Shown: positions 16,209 through 26,392 of the stretch, in pieces
Layout: every line of letters starts with the position of its first letter
Position numbering within the stretch: position 1 is the stretch's first letter
The notes under the pieces: model-generated
What the model saw: only the letters and a program-made list of their open reading frames with translations
What the model was told of the DNA's origin: nothing
Databases searched by the model: none
Source: Pantoea sp. Lij88
Lineage (GTDB): Bacteria > Pseudomonadota > Gammaproteobacteria > Enterobacterales > Enterobacteriaceae
Assembly (NCBI RefSeq): GCF_030062155.1
Contig: NZ_CP118269.1
Span: forward strand, 1,922,001 to 1,986,000
Length of the DNA: 64,000 nt
Direction of reading: 5' to 3'
Made by a program: the position numbers and the translations under genes

Positions 16209-17831
16209 TTATTTACCCTCATCAGCATCACGATAAACCCCGGCAAACGAGGCGTTGCCAAACGGACTCAGCACCAGCCCTTTAATATCATGTCGAAACG
16301 CCTGAAGTCGTAAAGAGGATGCCAGCGGCAGCACCGGCAACTCCTGCGCAAGAATCAGCTGCGCTTTGTCATAGCTGTCGATGCGCCCGGCAAGCTGCTG
16401 CGATAACAGGGCATTCTGCAGCGTTTCGTCAAAGGCGGGAGAACACCAGTGTGCGTAATTGGTCTGCGATCGAATCGCCGCGCAGCTGAGCAGCGGCCGG
16501 AAGAAGCTGTCCGGATCGTTACTGTCGGTCGCCCAGCCGGACAATGTCAGGTCATGATTCATCGCCATCAGCTGCGCCTCCTGAAAACGGCCCTCAACCG
16601 GGACAATCGTCAGCCGTACGCCAACCTGTGCCAGATCGGCCTGTAACAGCTCGGCGGTTTTCAGCGGGCTGGGATTCCAGGACTGCGACGCGGCAGGCAC
16701 CACCAGCCGCAGATGCAGATCGGTAATGCCCAGAGCCGCCAGTGCTGCGCGGGACTTCGCCGGGTCATAGCTGGTGATGCGCGCATCATTGTCATAAGCC
16801 CAGGAAGCGCGCGGCAATATCGAGGCGGCGGTTTCGGCCGTGCCGTAATAGATTGACTCCATCAACCGCTCATTGTTGATTGCCAGCGCCAGGGCGTGAC
16901 GTACTTCAGGACGGTCGAGCGGTGGTTTGCGGGTATTAAAGGCCAGATAGGCGATGTTCATACCGGGACGCAGCGTCATCCGCAGGCGTGGGTCATCACG
17001 CAGGATGCTGAGCTGGCTGGCTGCGGGATAGGCCAGTACGTCGCACTCTCCGGTCAGCAATTTGGAAAGCCGCCCGGTGCCGCCAGAACCCAGATCGATC
17101 ACCGCCTGCTGCAGACGCGGCACACCTTTCCAGTAGTGAGGATTGCGCGCCAGACGGATGTACTGGCCGGTGCGATATTCGCTGAGCTGATAAGGACCGG
17201 TACCCACCGGCTGTCGGTCCATCTCTTCCTGGCGGCCCTGAGCAGTAAGCTGGTCGGCATACTCTTTCGACAGCACCGGCGCATAGTGGGTCGCCATGTG
17301 CCACAGGAACGACGCATCCGGGCTGTTCAGCCTGAACTCAACCGTTCTGTTGTCGATCTTCTTCACGCTCTGCACTGAATCGGCAAACTGCAGGCTATCA
17401 AAGTAGGGATAGTTGCCGCCGTTGACGTTGTGCCAGGGGTGATTACGGTCGAACATCCGGGCGAAGCTGAATACCACGTCGTCGGCATTCAGCGCACGGG
17501 TAGGGCGGAACTGATTGGTCTGCTGAAACTGCACGCCGCTGCGCAGATGGAAGCGATACGTCGCGCCGTTATCGCGCACTTCCCAGCTCGACGCCAGATC
17601 GGGCTTAAGACGGTAGGTGTAGGGATCGACATCCAGCAGGCGGTCATAAAGTTGTGCCGACAGCGTATCGACAGTCAGCCCGCTGCTGGCCATCTGCGGA
17701 TTAAAGGTGTTCAGCGTACCGCTGACGCAATACACAAAGCCGGTCTGGCGGATATCACCAGCAGGCGCTGACCACGCAGGGACACTCAACACGCTGAGGC
17801 TGAGCAACAGCGAACATAGTAGTTTTGACAT
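16209..17831 (-). CDS. sapA: Antimicrobial peptide/peptide-binding protein SapA
   Basis: Periplasmic solute-binding protein of the SapABCDF system, binding cationic peptides and possibly haem in relatives. Start ATG 17831 (MSKLLCSLLLSLSVLSVPAWSA, a signal peptide of about 21 residues) gives 540 residues, near the family length; upstream in-frame codons to 17921 are not SapA-like. The mature protein has the SBP_bac_5 pattern (GFVYCVSGTLNTFNPQ, DVVFSFARMFDRNHPWHNVNGG). It ends at the sapB start. Its promoter faces the Fur-controlled ryhB promoter. Confidence 0.96.
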   Translation of the reverse strand: MSKLLCSLLLSLSVLSVPAWSAPAGDIRQTGFVYCVSGTLNTFNPQMASSGLTVDTLSAQLYDRLLDVDPYTYRLKPDLASSWEVRDNGATYRFHLRSGVQFQQTNQFRPTRALNADDVVFSFARMFDRNHPWHNVNGGNYPYFDSLQFADSVQSVKKIDNRTVEFRLNSPDASFLWHMATHYAPVLSKEYADQLTAQGRQEEMDRQPVGTGPYQLSEYRTGQYIRLARNPHYWKGVPRLQQAVIDLGSGGTGRLSKLLTGECDVLAYPAASQLSILRDDPRLRMTLRPGMNIAYLAFNTRKPPLDRPEVRHALALAINNERLMESIYYGTAETAASILPRASWAYDNDARITSYDPAKSRAALAALGITDLHLRLVVPAASQSWNPSPLKTAELLQADLAQVGVRLTIVPVEGRFQEAQLMAMNHDLTLSGWATDSNDPDSFFRPLLSCAAIRSQTNYAHWCSPAFDETLQNALLSQQLAGRIDSYDKAQLILAQELPVLPLASSLRLQAFRHDIKGLVLSPFGNASFAGVYRDADEGK

Positions 17832-17960
17832 AGAACTCAACGATTTTGAGGCATTAAACAGAGTGTATCGCAAAGCGGGCATTGACCCAAAACCTGCAAC
17901 CGCTGCCAGCCGGTTTTTCATCCTTGTGACCCTGGAAAGAACGCACAGAAGGTGGGGTAA

Positions 17961-18016
17961 TGAGAAATATTCTCAATAAGGTGTTTACAGATGATAATAA
18001 GAATGATTATTATTCA
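17961..18016 (+). promoter_or_regulatory. Fur-regulated ryhB promoter
   Basis: A TTTACA -35 (17984-17989) and a TATTAT -10 (18008-18013) place the RNA start near 18020. Overlapping Fur sites cover the promoter: TGATAATAAGAATGA from 17992 (11 of 14 to the 7-1-7 consensus) and the adjacent GATTATTATTC. A further match TGAGAAATATTCTCA (11 of 14) lies at 17961-17975. Iron-loaded Fur would block transcription. Confidence 0.75.
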
Positions 18017-18019
18017 TCT

Positions 18020-18109
18020 GCACTTCGACGGCGGCTCTGCCGGTGAAGAGCACGACATTGCTCACATTGCTTCCAGTATTGTTGCCCGCCTCATGGCGGG
18101 CTTTTTTTT
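18020..18109 (+). ncRNA. ryhB: RyhB small regulatory RNA
   Basis: About 90 nt. The core GCACGACATTGCTCACATTG followed by CTTCCAGTATT is the conserved RyhB seed region that pairs with mRNAs of iron-using proteins through Hfq. It is preceded by a small 5' stem (CGGC/GCCG within CTTC/GAAG) and followed by the terminator GCCCGCC-TCAT-GGCGGGC with eight T (18084-18109). RyhB represses iron-containing enzymes and spares iron when Fur is inactive. In E. coli the gene lies elsewhere (between yhhX and yhhY); here it is divergent from sapA. Confidence 0.93.
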
Positions 18110-18327
18110 GGCTTTTGCGGCGGCCTGAAGGGCAGGATCGCCTTTGAATGGGTTGGCGAATTAATTGCGATTTTGCGTGAAAAACACGTTGCTGAAAAAG
18201 AGAGTCAAAGCCGGTGCTATCTGTAAAGCCTCGCAATAACGTGCGGGAGACCTGCACAAAACCGGACTTAACTATTACAGAAACGCAGTTACTATATGCA
18301 CAACTTCAGCTCACCCAGCGCCTGACA

Positions 18328-19563
18328 ATGAATAAAATCCAGAAAAACGTTCAGGTTTTCCATTATGCCTCCTTTCGTTATCTCTTTATGGGGCGTCTGT
18401 TCACCGTACTGGGCAATGGAATCGCACCCATTGCGCTGGCTTTTGCGGTACTCGATATAGGGGGATCCGCCTCTGATTTAGGCGTGGTAGTGGCTTCCCG
18501 CTCCCTGTTCAACGTGCTGTTTCTGCTGGTGGGGGGTGTCGTTGCTGACCGCTATTCACGCAGTCGGGTGTTAGTTGTATCGGCGCTGGTTGCCGCTGTT
18601 TCTCAGGCTATCGTTGCGTGGTCTGTGCTTGATGGTTCAGCCACGGTAATCAGCCTCACCTTGCTGGGTGCTCTGAATGGCGCGGCAGCGGGGATTGCTT
18701 TGCCTGCTTCGTCTGCGCTGGTTCCGCAGGTCGTGCCTGCAAAGCACCTGCGACAGGCTAATGCATTAATTCAGCTCGGTGTTTATGGTGGCACGGTGAT
18801 GGGGGCGTCGATGGGAGGCGTGATTACCAGCGCTGTCGGACCAGGCTGGGGACTGGCGATTGATGCGCTGGGCTTTGCGGCTTCCGCGCCGCTTTATTTC
18901 CTTATGCGCGTCAGCCCGAATAATGCCGGGACCACGCAAGGGAATATCCTGCGCGATATCAAAGAAGGCTGGGCAGAATTTGCCGGACGAAGCTGGATTT
19001 GGTCGATAGTCCTTCAGTTCGCCATTATCAACGTCGCGTTCAATGGAATTGTGGAGGTCTATGGCCCGATGATTGCCGACGCCTCTTTCGGGCGGGCGCA
19101 GTGGGGAATTATTGTGGCTGCCCATAGCGTGGGTTTAATTGCGGGTTCATTTCTGGCTATGAAATGGCATCCTCGTCGCGATCTCCTGATTGGCGCGATG
19201 ATGGCGGGTCTGTGCGCACTCCCGATATTTATGCTGAGCCAGAATATACCAGCAGCAGGGCTGATAGTGGGTTTCTTTATTGCTGGCGTTTCATTAGGCC
19301 TGTTCGGCGTCACCTGGGCGCATTCATTACAGACTCACATTCCGGCGGATAAACTGGCACGCGTGTACGCTTATGATGCGATGGGTTCTTTTATTGCCAT
19401 TCCCTTTGGACAACTGGTTGCGGGGCCGCTGGCGGCACAATATGGCATAGAGCGTGTCTTACTGATGTCAGCACTGGCCGTTGTCATTGTTACCGCTGCC
19501 GTCGGATGGGTTCCGGCCCTCAGGCAACCTGAACGAATGGGAACTAAGCCGTACAACACGTGA
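18328..19563 (+). CDS. MFS transporter, enterobactin-exporter (EntS/MFS_3) type
   Basis: 411 residues from ATG 18328 (MNKIQKNVQVFHYASFRYLF). The first segment FMGRLFTVLGNGIAPIALAFAVLD and the loop ADRYSRSRVLVVSALVAA after the second segment fit the MFS_3 family, with about 12 membrane helices. The family exports siderophores and various drugs. A location just after the Fur-regulated ryhB is suggestive, but ryhB ends in a strong terminator, so the gene needs its own promoter. The ribosome site is weak. Substrate unknown. Confidence 0.8.
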   Translation: MNKIQKNVQVFHYASFRYLFMGRLFTVLGNGIAPIALAFAVLDIGGSASDLGVVVASRSLFNVLFLLVGGVVADRYSRSRVLVVSALVAAVSQAIVAWSVLDGSATVISLTLLGALNGAAAGIALPASSALVPQVVPAKHLRQANALIQLGVYGGTVMGASMGGVITSAVGPGWGLAIDALGFAASAPLYFLMRVSPNNAGTTQGNILRDIKEGWAEFAGRSWIWSIVLQFAIINVAFNGIVEVYGPMIADASFGRAQWGIIVAAHSVGLIAGSFLAMKWHPRRDLLIGAMMAGLCALPIFMLSQNIPAAGLIVGFFIAGVSLGLFGVTWAHSLQTHIPADKLARVYAYDAMGSFIAIPFGQLVAGPLAAQYGIERVLLMSALAVVIVTAAVGWVPALRQPERMGTKPYNT

Positions 19564-19702
19564 TAGCAATTTTCCTTTATGACAAAGCAGCCGGGAATCA
19601 GCTTTTCATTTCTCCGGAAGGTAAGAAACCTTGCCAACAATCGCCTGCCTCGTTGAGATAATTCTTCATGAGGCAGGGTAAGCATTCCTCGGCGGGGGCG
19701 AA

Positions 19703-20719
19703 TTAAATTTCCGCTTTTATATCGTGCTTCTTCATCATCGCGCGCAACTGATGATAAGTAACGCCTAATAATCCGGCGGCGCGACGCTGGTTATAGCGAG
19801 CCTGTTGCAGGCTGGCTTCCACCAGATCCCGCTCCTGCTGGTTCTGCCATTGACGCAGATCCAGCGGCAGAGCAGGCAGGCCGACAGTATCCGCGTTCTG
19901 ACTGGCACGGATAACAGCAACCGGCTCAGGGCGTGAAGCAAACGGGTTAATGATGACGTTATCCAGCTGCTGTTCGCTGCTGTTATGACGATAGACCGAG
20001 CGCTCCACCACGTTCTTCAGCTCACGGACGTTGCCGGGCCAGTGGTAATCAAGCAGAGCCTGCTGCGCCCGTGGGGTAAAGCCGGGAAACAGTAACAGGC
20101 CAAGTTCGCGGCACATCTGGATAGCAAAATGCTCGGCCATCACCAGAATATCGCTGCGGCGTTCGCGCAGGGGCGGTAACTGCACCACATCGAAGGCCAG
20201 ACGATCCAGCAGGTCCGCGCGGAATTTCCCCTCGGCTGCCAATGCGGGCAGGTCTTCGTTGGTGGCGCAGACCAGTCGCACATTCACCTGCAGAGAGTGA
20301 TTGCCGCCGACGCGCTCCAGCTGCCCATATTCAATTACCCTGAGCAGTTTTTCCTGAACCAGCATCGGTGCTGTTGCCAGCTCATCCAGAAACAGCGTGC
20401 CGCCGTCGGCACGTTCAAACCGCCCGAGATGGCGTTTCTGCGCGCCGGTAAAGGCGCCCGCCTCATGACCAAACAGTTCAGAGTCGAGGAGATTCTCATT
20501 CAGCGCGGCGCAGTTCAGCGAAATAAACGGTCCCTGCCAGCGGTCAGAGAGATAGTGCAGACGGCTGGCAATCAGCTCTTTACCCGTCCCGCGCTCGCCA
20601 ATCACTAATACCGGTTTTTCCAGCGGCGCCAGTTTGGAAACCTGCTCAAGCACCTCAAGAAAATTGTTCGACTCACCCAGAAGATTATCGTTAGTGCCTA
20701 TCATGATGAATTTCGCCAC
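19703..20719 (-). CDS. pspF: Phage shock operon transcriptional activator PspF
   Basis: 338-residue sigma-54 enhancer-binding protein lacking a receiver domain, as expected. The AAA+ core shows Walker A GERGTGKE near residue 41, the GAFTGA loop (EAGAFTGAQKRH), Walker B GGTLFLDELATA and the R-finger region. The C-terminal HTH is LVEASLQQARYNQRRAAGLLGVTYHQLRAMMKKH. PspA binds and inhibits it until membrane stress. It is divergent from pspA, sharing the 150-bp regulatory gap. Confidence 0.97.
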   Translation of the reverse strand: MAKFIMIGTNDNLLGESNNFLEVLEQVSKLAPLEKPVLVIGERGTGKELIASRLHYLSDRWQGPFISLNCAALNENLLDSELFGHEAGAFTGAQKRHLGRFERADGGTLFLDELATAPMLVQEKLLRVIEYGQLERVGGNHSLQVNVRLVCATNEDLPALAAEGKFRADLLDRLAFDVVQLPPLRERRSDILVMAEHFAIQMCRELGLLLFPGFTPRAQQALLDYHWPGNVRELKNVVERSVYRHNSSEQQLDNVIINPFASRPEPVAVIRASQNADTVGLPALPLDLRQWQNQQERDLVEASLQQARYNQRRAAGLLGVTYHQLRAMMKKHDIKAEI

Positions 20720-20801
20720 CCCTTAATCATTTTCACTATCTTAAAACATGCGGGCGGGGCTGTAAAATATCAAATCCCTTTAAAAACAATGGTATGAAAA
20801 A

Positions 20802-20818
20802 TTGGCACGCATCTTGTA
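20802..20818 (+). promoter_or_regulatory. Sigma-54 promoter of the psp operon
   Basis: TTGGCACGCATCTTGTA fits the -24 (GGCAC) and -12 (TTG) elements of a sigma-54 promoter and sits 51 bp before the pspA start, opposite pspF. Confidence 0.85.
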
Positions 20819-20868
20819 TTAGCTAAGCAGGACATCATGTTTTAAAACATTAAAAGAGGAACATTATT

Positions 20869-21534
20869 ATGGGTATTTTTTCTCGCTTCGCTGACATCGT
20901 AAATGCCAACATTAATTCCCTGCTTGAACGTGCAGAAGATCCACAGAAACTGGTCCGCCTGATGATTCAGGAAATGGAAGACACCTTAGTGGAAGTACGT
21001 TCTACCTCTGCGCGGTCACTGGCTGAAAAGAAACAGCTGTCACGCCGCATTGAGCAGGCGGAAATTCAGCAGGCAGAATGGCAGGAAAAAGCCGAGCTGG
21101 CCCTGCGCAAAGATAAAGATGATCTGGCGCGTTCAGCGCTGATTGAGAAACAGAAACTCACCGATCTGATTGCCTCCCTGAAACAGGAAGTGGGCCAGGT
21201 TGAAGAGACGCTGGAACGCATGAAAGGTGAAATCAGCGAGCTGGAGAAAAAACTGACCGAAACACGTGCCCGTCAGCAGGCGTTAACTCTGCGTCATCAG
21301 GCGGCTTCTTCATCACGCGATGTTCGTCGTCAGCTGGACAGCGGTAAAATCGATGAAGCGATGGCGCGGTTCGAATCTTTTGAACGTCGCATCGACCACA
21401 TGGAAGCGGAAGCAGAAAGCCACGGTTTTGGTAAGCCAAAAACGCTGGACCAGCAGTTTACTGACCTGAAAGCGGATGATGAGATCAGCCAGCAGCTCAA
21501 CGCGCTGAAGGCAAAAATGAACCGCGGTGAGTAA
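20869..21534 (+). CDS. pspA: Phage shock protein A
   Basis: 221 residues, coiled-coil throughout (a long run with [39 protein letters not shown]). PspA is an ESCRT-III-like peripheral membrane protein that stabilises the damaged inner membrane and, at rest, represses PspF. Length and sequence match the family. A GAGGAAC ribosome site lies 7 bp upstream. First gene of pspABCD. Confidence 0.98.
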   Translation: MGIFSRFADIVNANINSLLERAEDPQKLVRLMIQEMEDTLVEVRSTSARSLAEKKQLSRRIEQAEIQQAEWQEKAELALRKDKDDLARSALIEKQKLTDLIASLKQEVGQVEETLERMKGEISELEKKLTETRARQQALTLRHQAASSSRDVRRQLDSGKIDEAMARFESFERRIDHMEAEAESHGFGKPKTLDQQFTDLKADDEISQQLNALKAKMNRGE

Positions 21535-21569
21535 TTACCGACGTTGCAATAAGTGATTAAGGAGAGTCA

Positions 21570-21797
21570 ATGAGCGCACTTTTTCTCGCCATACCCTTAA
21601 CGATCTTCGTGCTATTTGTCGCACCGATCTGGTTATGGCTGCATTACAACAACAAACGCAACGGCGGTTCGGAACTGTCGCAAAGCGAAATCCAGCGCCT
21701 GCAGCGCGTCACGCAGGATGCGCAGCGGATGCGCGAACGTATTGACGCGCTGGAAGCGATTCTGGACGCCGAACATCCAAACTGGAGGCAGCCATGA
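21570..21797 (+). CDS. pspB: Phage shock protein B
   Basis: 75 residues with one N-terminal membrane segment (LFLAIPLTIFVLFVAPIWLWL) and a cytoplasmic coiled coil (LSQSEIQRLQRVTQDAQRMRERIDALEAIL). With PspC it senses envelope stress and draws PspA off PspF. Its stop overlaps the pspC start by 4 bp. Confidence 0.97.
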   Translation: MSALFLAIPLTIFVLFVAPIWLWLHYNNKRNGGSELSQSEIQRLQRVTQDAQRMRERIDALEAILDAEHPNWRQP

Positions 21798-22144
21798 TGA
21801 AAGGCCGCAAGTTGTGGCGTAAGCCTGACGAAGGAAAGTTGATGGGCGTCTGCGCGGGCCTGGCAGAGTATCTCGACATTCCGGTTCGTCTGCTTCGGGT
21901 TATCGTGGTGTTATCGCTGTTCTTTGGTCTGTTTGTCTTCACGGTGATCGCCTATTTCGTGCTGGGTTTTGTGCTGGATGTGAAGCCCGCGAATGCTTAT
22001 GAAGGCGAACGCCAGCCCAGCACCAGCGAGTTGCTGGACCAGCTGGAACGCGCCCTGCAGCAGGACGAGCGCAGCGTGCGCGACGTGGAACGCTATGTCA
22101 CGTCTGAAACGTTCAGCGTACGCAGCCGCTTCCGCCAGATTTGA
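21794..22144 (+). CDS. pspC: Phage shock protein C
   Basis: 116 residues. The N-terminal cytoplasmic PspC motif KLWRKPDEGKLMGVCAGLAEYLDIP is followed by a membrane segment (VIVVLSLFFGLFVFTVIAYFVLGFVL) and an acidic periplasmic tail ending VTSETFSVRSRFRQI. It is the stress sensor partner of PspB. Two adjacent ATG codons at 21794 and 21797 are possible starts. Confidence 0.97.
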   Translation: MMKGRKLWRKPDEGKLMGVCAGLAEYLDIPVRLLRVIVVLSLFFGLFVFTVIAYFVLGFVLDVKPANAYEGERQPSTSELLDQLERALQQDERSVRDVERYVTSETFSVRSRFRQI

Positions 22145-22196
22145 TTTCTGATGCCGGGCCTGTTCAGGCCCGTCCGCTCTCTCAATGGAGGTGTTA

Positions 22197-22445
22197 ATGT
22201 CTTTTTCGCGATCCACTGCTTTTCGTCACCGCGCGGCACCTGCATTGAAGTCGGCGGCTAAATTCATCATTATCAATGCAGTTACCTATGGTCCCGCCGG
22301 TGTCACTGGCTGGGCGGTGAAATCGGTAGCGCGACGCCCGTTACGTCTGCTGCTGGCTGTGGCGCTTGAGCCATTGCTGAAACGCGTGATGAACCGGGTG
22401 GCATCGCGCTTCATCAGGGAGAAAGATGAAAAGACTGCAAACTGA
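22197..22445 (+). CDS. pspD: Phage shock protein D
   Basis: 82 residues from ATG 22197, preceded by GGAGG; an in-frame ATG at 22185 overlaps that ribosome site. The central motif [33 protein letters not shown] is PspD. Its role is peripheral in the Psp response. The next gene (ycjX) starts 20 bp before its stop. pspE, present in E. coli after pspD, is absent. Confidence 0.93.
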   Translation: MSFSRSTAFRHRAAPALKSAAKFIIINAVTYGPAGVTGWAVKSVARRPLRLLLAVALEPLLKRVMNRVASRFIREKDEKTAN

Positions 22446-23823
22446 AATAATGGCGTTGATGAACCGTGGCGTTGATCGCCACCTGCGGCTGGCGGTTACC
22501 GGATTAAGCCGCAGCGGTAAAACCGCCTTTATTACTTCACTGGTTAATCAGCTTTTAACAGTTCACAGTGGCGCCCGATTGCCGCTGTTTTCCGTTGTGC
22601 GGGATGAGCGGCTGTTAGGTGTAAAACGGGTGCCACAGCGTGATATGGGCACGGCGCGTTTTACCTACGACGAAGGTCTGGCTCAGCTCTACAGCACGCC
22701 GCCCGCCTGGCCGACGCCAACCCGTGGCGTCAGCGAAATGCGCCTTGCGCTGCGTTACCGTCCCAATGATTCGCTGCTGCGCCACCTGAAAGAGACAGCG
22801 ACACTCTATCTGGAGATTGTCGACTATCCTGGTGAATGGCTGCTGGATCTGCCGATGCTGGCGCAGGACTACCTCGCCTGGTCGCGGCAGATGAACGGAC
22901 TGCTGCAGGGCGATCGTGCGGAGTGGGCAAAGCCCTGGCGCGCACTCTGTGAAAAACTTGATCCACTTGCCCCCGCCGATGAAACCCAGCTGGCAGAAAT
23001 TGCGGCTGCCTGGACCGACTACCTTCATCGCTGTAAATCTGAAGGTTTACACTTTATTCAGCCCGGTCGTTTCGTGCTGCCTGGCGACATGGCCGGCGCG
23101 CCCGCGCTGCAGTTCTTCCCCTGGCCGACGGCTGATGAGGCGCAACTCACTAAACTGGCGCAGGCGGATAAAGGCAGTAACTTCAGCATGCTGCAACAGC
23201 GGTTCAACTATTACTGCCAGCATGTGGTGAAAGGCTTTTATAAAAATCACTTCCTGCGTTTTGACCGCCAGATTGTGCTGGTCGACTGCCTGCAGCCACT
23301 GAACAGCGGCCCGCAGGCGTTTAATGATATGCGTCTGGCGCTGACCCAACTGATGCAAAGCTTTCATTACGGTCAGCGCACCTTGTTTCGTCGGCTCTTT
23401 TCGCCGGTGATCGATAAATTGCTGTTTGCCGCGACCAAGGCGGATCACATCACCAGCGATCAGCACGGCAACATGGTGTCGCTGTTGCAGCAACTGGTGC
23501 AGGATGCCTGGCAGAACGCGGCGTTTGAGGGAATCAGCATGGACTGCATCGGGCTGGCGTCGGTGCAGGCGACGCAGAGCGGGCTGGTCGATCACCGTGG
23601 CGAGAAGATCCCGGCCCTGCGCGGCCATCGGCTGGATGATGGCGAGCCGCTCACCGTCTATCCGGGCGAAGTCCCGCCGCGTCTGCCCGGCAATGCTTTC
23701 TGGCAGCAGCAGGGTTTTCAGTTTGAACAGTTCCGGCCGCAGCAGCTCGACGTCGATCGCCCGCTGCCGCATATCCGCATGGATGCCGCGCTGGAATTTT
23801 TATTGGGAGATAAATTGCGATGA
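22426..23823 (+). CDS. ycjX: YcjX, P-loop NTPase of the psp regulon
   Basis: 465 residues with an N-terminal P-loop [11 protein letters not shown] near residue 26, and switch-like [13 protein letters not shown] and TKADH motifs. YcjX is a conserved, membrane-stress-induced ATPase/GTPase-like protein (DUF463) of unsettled function, usually encoded with YcjF beside psp. Here it overlaps pspD by 20 bp and ycjF by 4 bp, so it belongs to the psp transcript. Confidence 0.95.
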   Translation: MKRLQTEIMALMNRGVDRHLRLAVTGLSRSGKTAFITSLVNQLLTVHSGARLPLFSVVRDERLLGVKRVPQRDMGTARFTYDEGLAQLYSTPPAWPTPTRGVSEMRLALRYRPNDSLLRHLKETATLYLEIVDYPGEWLLDLPMLAQDYLAWSRQMNGLLQGDRAEWAKPWRALCEKLDPLAPADETQLAEIAAAWTDYLHRCKSEGLHFIQPGRFVLPGDMAGAPALQFFPWPTADEAQLTKLAQADKGSNFSMLQQRFNYYCQHVVKGFYKNHFLRFDRQIVLVDCLQPLNSGPQAFNDMRLALTQLMQSFHYGQRTLFRRLFSPVIDKLLFAATKADHITSDQHGNMVSLLQQLVQDAWQNAAFEGISMDCIGLASVQATQSGLVDHRGEKIPALRGHRLDDGEPLTVYPGEVPPRLPGNAFWQQQGFQFEQFRPQQLDVDRPLPHIRMDAALEFLLGDKLR

Positions 23824-24881
23824 GTGATCCGCTGAAGCCGCGTATCGATTTTGCCCGCCCGCTGGATGAGAGCAGCAGCACGCCGCTGCGTCCGGCGCAG
23901 ACCTTTGAAGCCGACGCGCAGGCTGCGTTTCTGGCGGTGCAGGATGAAGAGGTTGCTGTCGAAGAGGAGGGCGCCGGTGAGCGGGCGGTGGAAGCCGCGC
24001 TGAAACCTAAGCGCAGCCTGTGGCGCAAAATGGTGACTGCAGGTGCGCTGCTGTTTGGCGTCAGCGTGATTGCGCAGGGTGTGCAGTGGACACATGACGC
24101 CTGGCTGGCCCGCGACTGGTTTTCGCTGGGCAGCGGCGTAGCGGGCGTCCTGATCGTGCTGGCAGGTGTGGGCGCGCTGACCACCGAGTGGCGTCGTCTC
24201 TATCAGCTGCGTCAGCGTGCTGAGGAGCGGGATGTGGGCCGGGAGTTGCTGCACAGTCATGGCATTGGCAAAGGCCGGGCATTCTGCGAAAAACTGGCGC
24301 AGCAGGCGGAGCTGGATCAGGCGCATCCGGCTCTGCAGCGCTGGCACGCCTCGCTCCATGAGACCCACAATGACAGTGAAATCGTTCGCTTATATGCACA
24401 GCTGGTGCAGCCGGTACTGGATCGGCAGGCGCGGCGCGAAATCAGCCGTCATGCTGCGGAAGCGACATTGATGATTGCGGTCAGCCCGCTGGCACTGGTG
24501 GATATGGCGTTTATCGCCTGGCGTAATCTGCGGCTGGTGAATCGCATTGCAGCGATATATGGCATCGAGCTGGGCTACTTCAGCCGCATCCGGCTGTTCC
24601 GGCTGGTGCTGCTCAATATGGCCTTTGCTGGCGCATCGGAGCTGGTGCGGGAAGTGGGGATGGACTGGATGTCGCAGGATATTGCCGCCCGGCTTTCCAC
24701 GCGAGCCGCGCAGGGTATAGGCGCAGGTTTGCTGACAGCCAGACTCGGCATTAAAGCGATGGAGCTTTGTCGTCCACTGCCGTGGCTGGAGCAGGATAAG
24801 CCTCGTCTCGGCGATTTCCGTGGTGAGCTGCTGGGCCAGCTGAAAGAGGCGTTACAGAAGGGCGGCAATAAGTCAGCCTGA
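23820..24881 (+). CDS. ycjF: YcjF, DUF697 inner-membrane protein
   Basis: 353 residues. A variable acidic N-terminus is followed by two membrane segments (about residues 70-120, [16 protein letters not shown] and [16 protein letters not shown]). The DUF697 domain with a hydrophobic stretch [20 protein letters not shown] follows. It is co-expressed with ycjX in the psp regulon. In E. coli tyrR follows; here a gtr cassette intervenes. Confidence 0.94.
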   Translation: MSDPLKPRIDFARPLDESSSTPLRPAQTFEADAQAAFLAVQDEEVAVEEEGAGERAVEAALKPKRSLWRKMVTAGALLFGVSVIAQGVQWTHDAWLARDWFSLGSGVAGVLIVLAGVGALTTEWRRLYQLRQRAEERDVGRELLHSHGIGKGRAFCEKLAQQAELDQAHPALQRWHASLHETHNDSEIVRLYAQLVQPVLDRQARREISRHAAEATLMIAVSPLALVDMAFIAWRNLRLVNRIAAIYGIELGYFSRIRLFRLVLLNMAFAGASELVREVGMDWMSQDIAARLSTRAAQGIGAGLLTARLGIKAMELCRPLPWLEQDKPRLGDFRGELLGQLKEALQKGGNKSA

Positions 24882-24897
24882 CGCTCTCGTGACAAAA

Positions 24898-24920
24898 CAA
24901 AGGCGGCATTGCCGCCTTTG
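24898..24920. terminator. Bidirectional terminator between ycjF and the gtr cassette
   Basis: CAAAGGCGGC-ATT-GCCGCCTTTG is a perfect 10-bp hairpin with T-rich flank on the plus strand (TTATTTA) and TTTTGTC on the minus strand, so it ends both convergent units. Confidence 0.75.
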
Positions 24921-24924
24921 TTAT

Positions 24925-26343
24925 TTACTGCGGTTGACGCAGTACCTGCCGCGAATCGATCGTCAGGCACTCACCCGGACAGGTAGATTCATCAGTGATC
25001 ACCGGATCCGCGGGCAGCGTAAAGGCCATCCCATGTTTCTCCCGGATAAAATGCGCCATCCCGGCAAATGTCCATGACATGCTCAGGCCCAGCCCACCGA
25101 AATCATCATATTTTCGTAACGTCGCGACCTTCGGTAAATATTCACCGGTCAGGCGATAATAGAGCGCGCCCCTGAACTCTTTCGGTACCTGCTGCGTGAT
25201 TGCCTGATCGAGCAGGGCAAATTCCTTCCGAGCCGGAACAGAGTAACCGTTAATCAGGTGACTGATTGCCAGCGAGGCCGCCGCGATGACCAGCAGTGCA
25301 TAGAAAGCATTTTTCCATTTTAACTTTTTGCTGATTTCAAACAGGCCGAGGATGAACGCGCTGGAAGTGATCAGCGCACCGGCAATCAGCGTGCGGTAAG
25401 CCGCCATGCTTTCACTGACAATCAGATTGGGCAATGCGGCGATCAGCAGTAAGACGAACATCAGATAAAATTTGTCGTTGCCTGCGGCTTTAATTTTTTT
25501 AAGCCCGAAACCAATAACGATCGAAGAGATGATCACCGACACCGTTTTTGCGCCGAGGTCAAAGTTGCAGATAACGTTCTTCAGGTATTCCGTGAAAAAC
25601 CATTTCAGCTTAACCGGGATGTCGTAGCTGAATGCTGAGCGGGGCAGCGTATGACCATAGAGCTGGACCGGCAGAACCTTCGAGGCGATCAGCGCGGCGA
25701 ACATGCCTGCGCCAAGGACTATCAGAGAGATCAGCGCCCGCTTCCTGTCGATTTTTCTTTCTGAAAAGCAAAGATCCAGCGCGGCAAAAAAAGTAAAAGT
25801 CATTGCGGCCGGTTGATAGAGACAGAAAGCGATGGTCAGCAGGCAGAACGCTAACAGGCGGCAGGCCATTCCGGGCTTAATCGAAAGACGGTAGCTGGCA
25901 CCCGCGAGTAAAATGGCAGCGACATAGGGAAAGCAGGATGCCCATGCGACGTACACCTGGAATGAAGGCAGCAGACACAGCAGTAACGCAAAGGTGATCC
26001 GCTGAGCCTGATTCTCCAGCAGTGCATCTTTCTGACACAGGCTGTAGATGTAATATCCGGTAAAAATAAGCAGAACAATCGCAACAGAACGCAGCAGCGC
26101 CAGCCTTTCTACGCTCTCCACCAGAAACGAGGCGCTGTACTGAATAATGCCATACACCGGCCTGCCGGATAACGTGTCCCAGTTTAAAATACTGAGCTTA
26201 TCAAAGTTGGCCCAGTAGAGATTCGTCCAGTCATCAGTATAAGCGTAATGGGTTAAATAAGCGGGGCTGTAAGCAATCAGAAAAACGATCGCAATAAGCA
26301 AAAAAACCTTACGGCGTGTCAATCCGGTATCAGTGGCGAGCAT
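24925..26343 (-). CDS. Type-specific O-antigen glucosyltransferase-like membrane protein (GtrII-type)
   Basis: 472 residues with about ten membrane segments, a periplasmic loop after the first (YTDDWTNLYWANFDKLSILNWDTLSGRPV) and a C-terminal periplasmic domain from about residue 390. The early DD pair and the layout match the GtrII-type glucosyltransferase family, which takes glucose from undecaprenyl phosphate and adds it to O-antigen in the periplasm. It sits third in a gtrA-gtrB-gtrX order. The type-specific enzyme decides the linkage; this one is not assignable to a named serotype enzyme by eye. Confidence 0.7.
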   Translation of the reverse strand: MLATDTGLTRRKVFLLIAIVFLIAYSPAYLTHYAYTDDWTNLYWANFDKLSILNWDTLSGRPVYGIIQYSASFLVESVERLALLRSVAIVLLIFTGYYIYSLCQKDALLENQAQRITFALLLCLLPSFQVYVAWASCFPYVAAILLAGASYRLSIKPGMACRLLAFCLLTIAFCLYQPAAMTFTFFAALDLCFSERKIDRKRALISLIVLGAGMFAALIASKVLPVQLYGHTLPRSAFSYDIPVKLKWFFTEYLKNVICNFDLGAKTVSVIISSIVIGFGLKKIKAAGNDKFYLMFVLLLIAALPNLIVSESMAAYRTLIAGALITSSAFILGLFEISKKLKWKNAFYALLVIAAASLAISHLINGYSVPARKEFALLDQAITQQVPKEFRGALYYRLTGEYLPKVATLRKYDDFGGLGLSMSWTFAGMAHFIREKHGMAFTLPADPVITDESTCPGECLTIDSRQVLRQPQ

Positions 26344-26392
26344 CTTTCATCCTTTTTAATCTGACCCTGTTCTCTGCGCCTGAATGGGCAGT

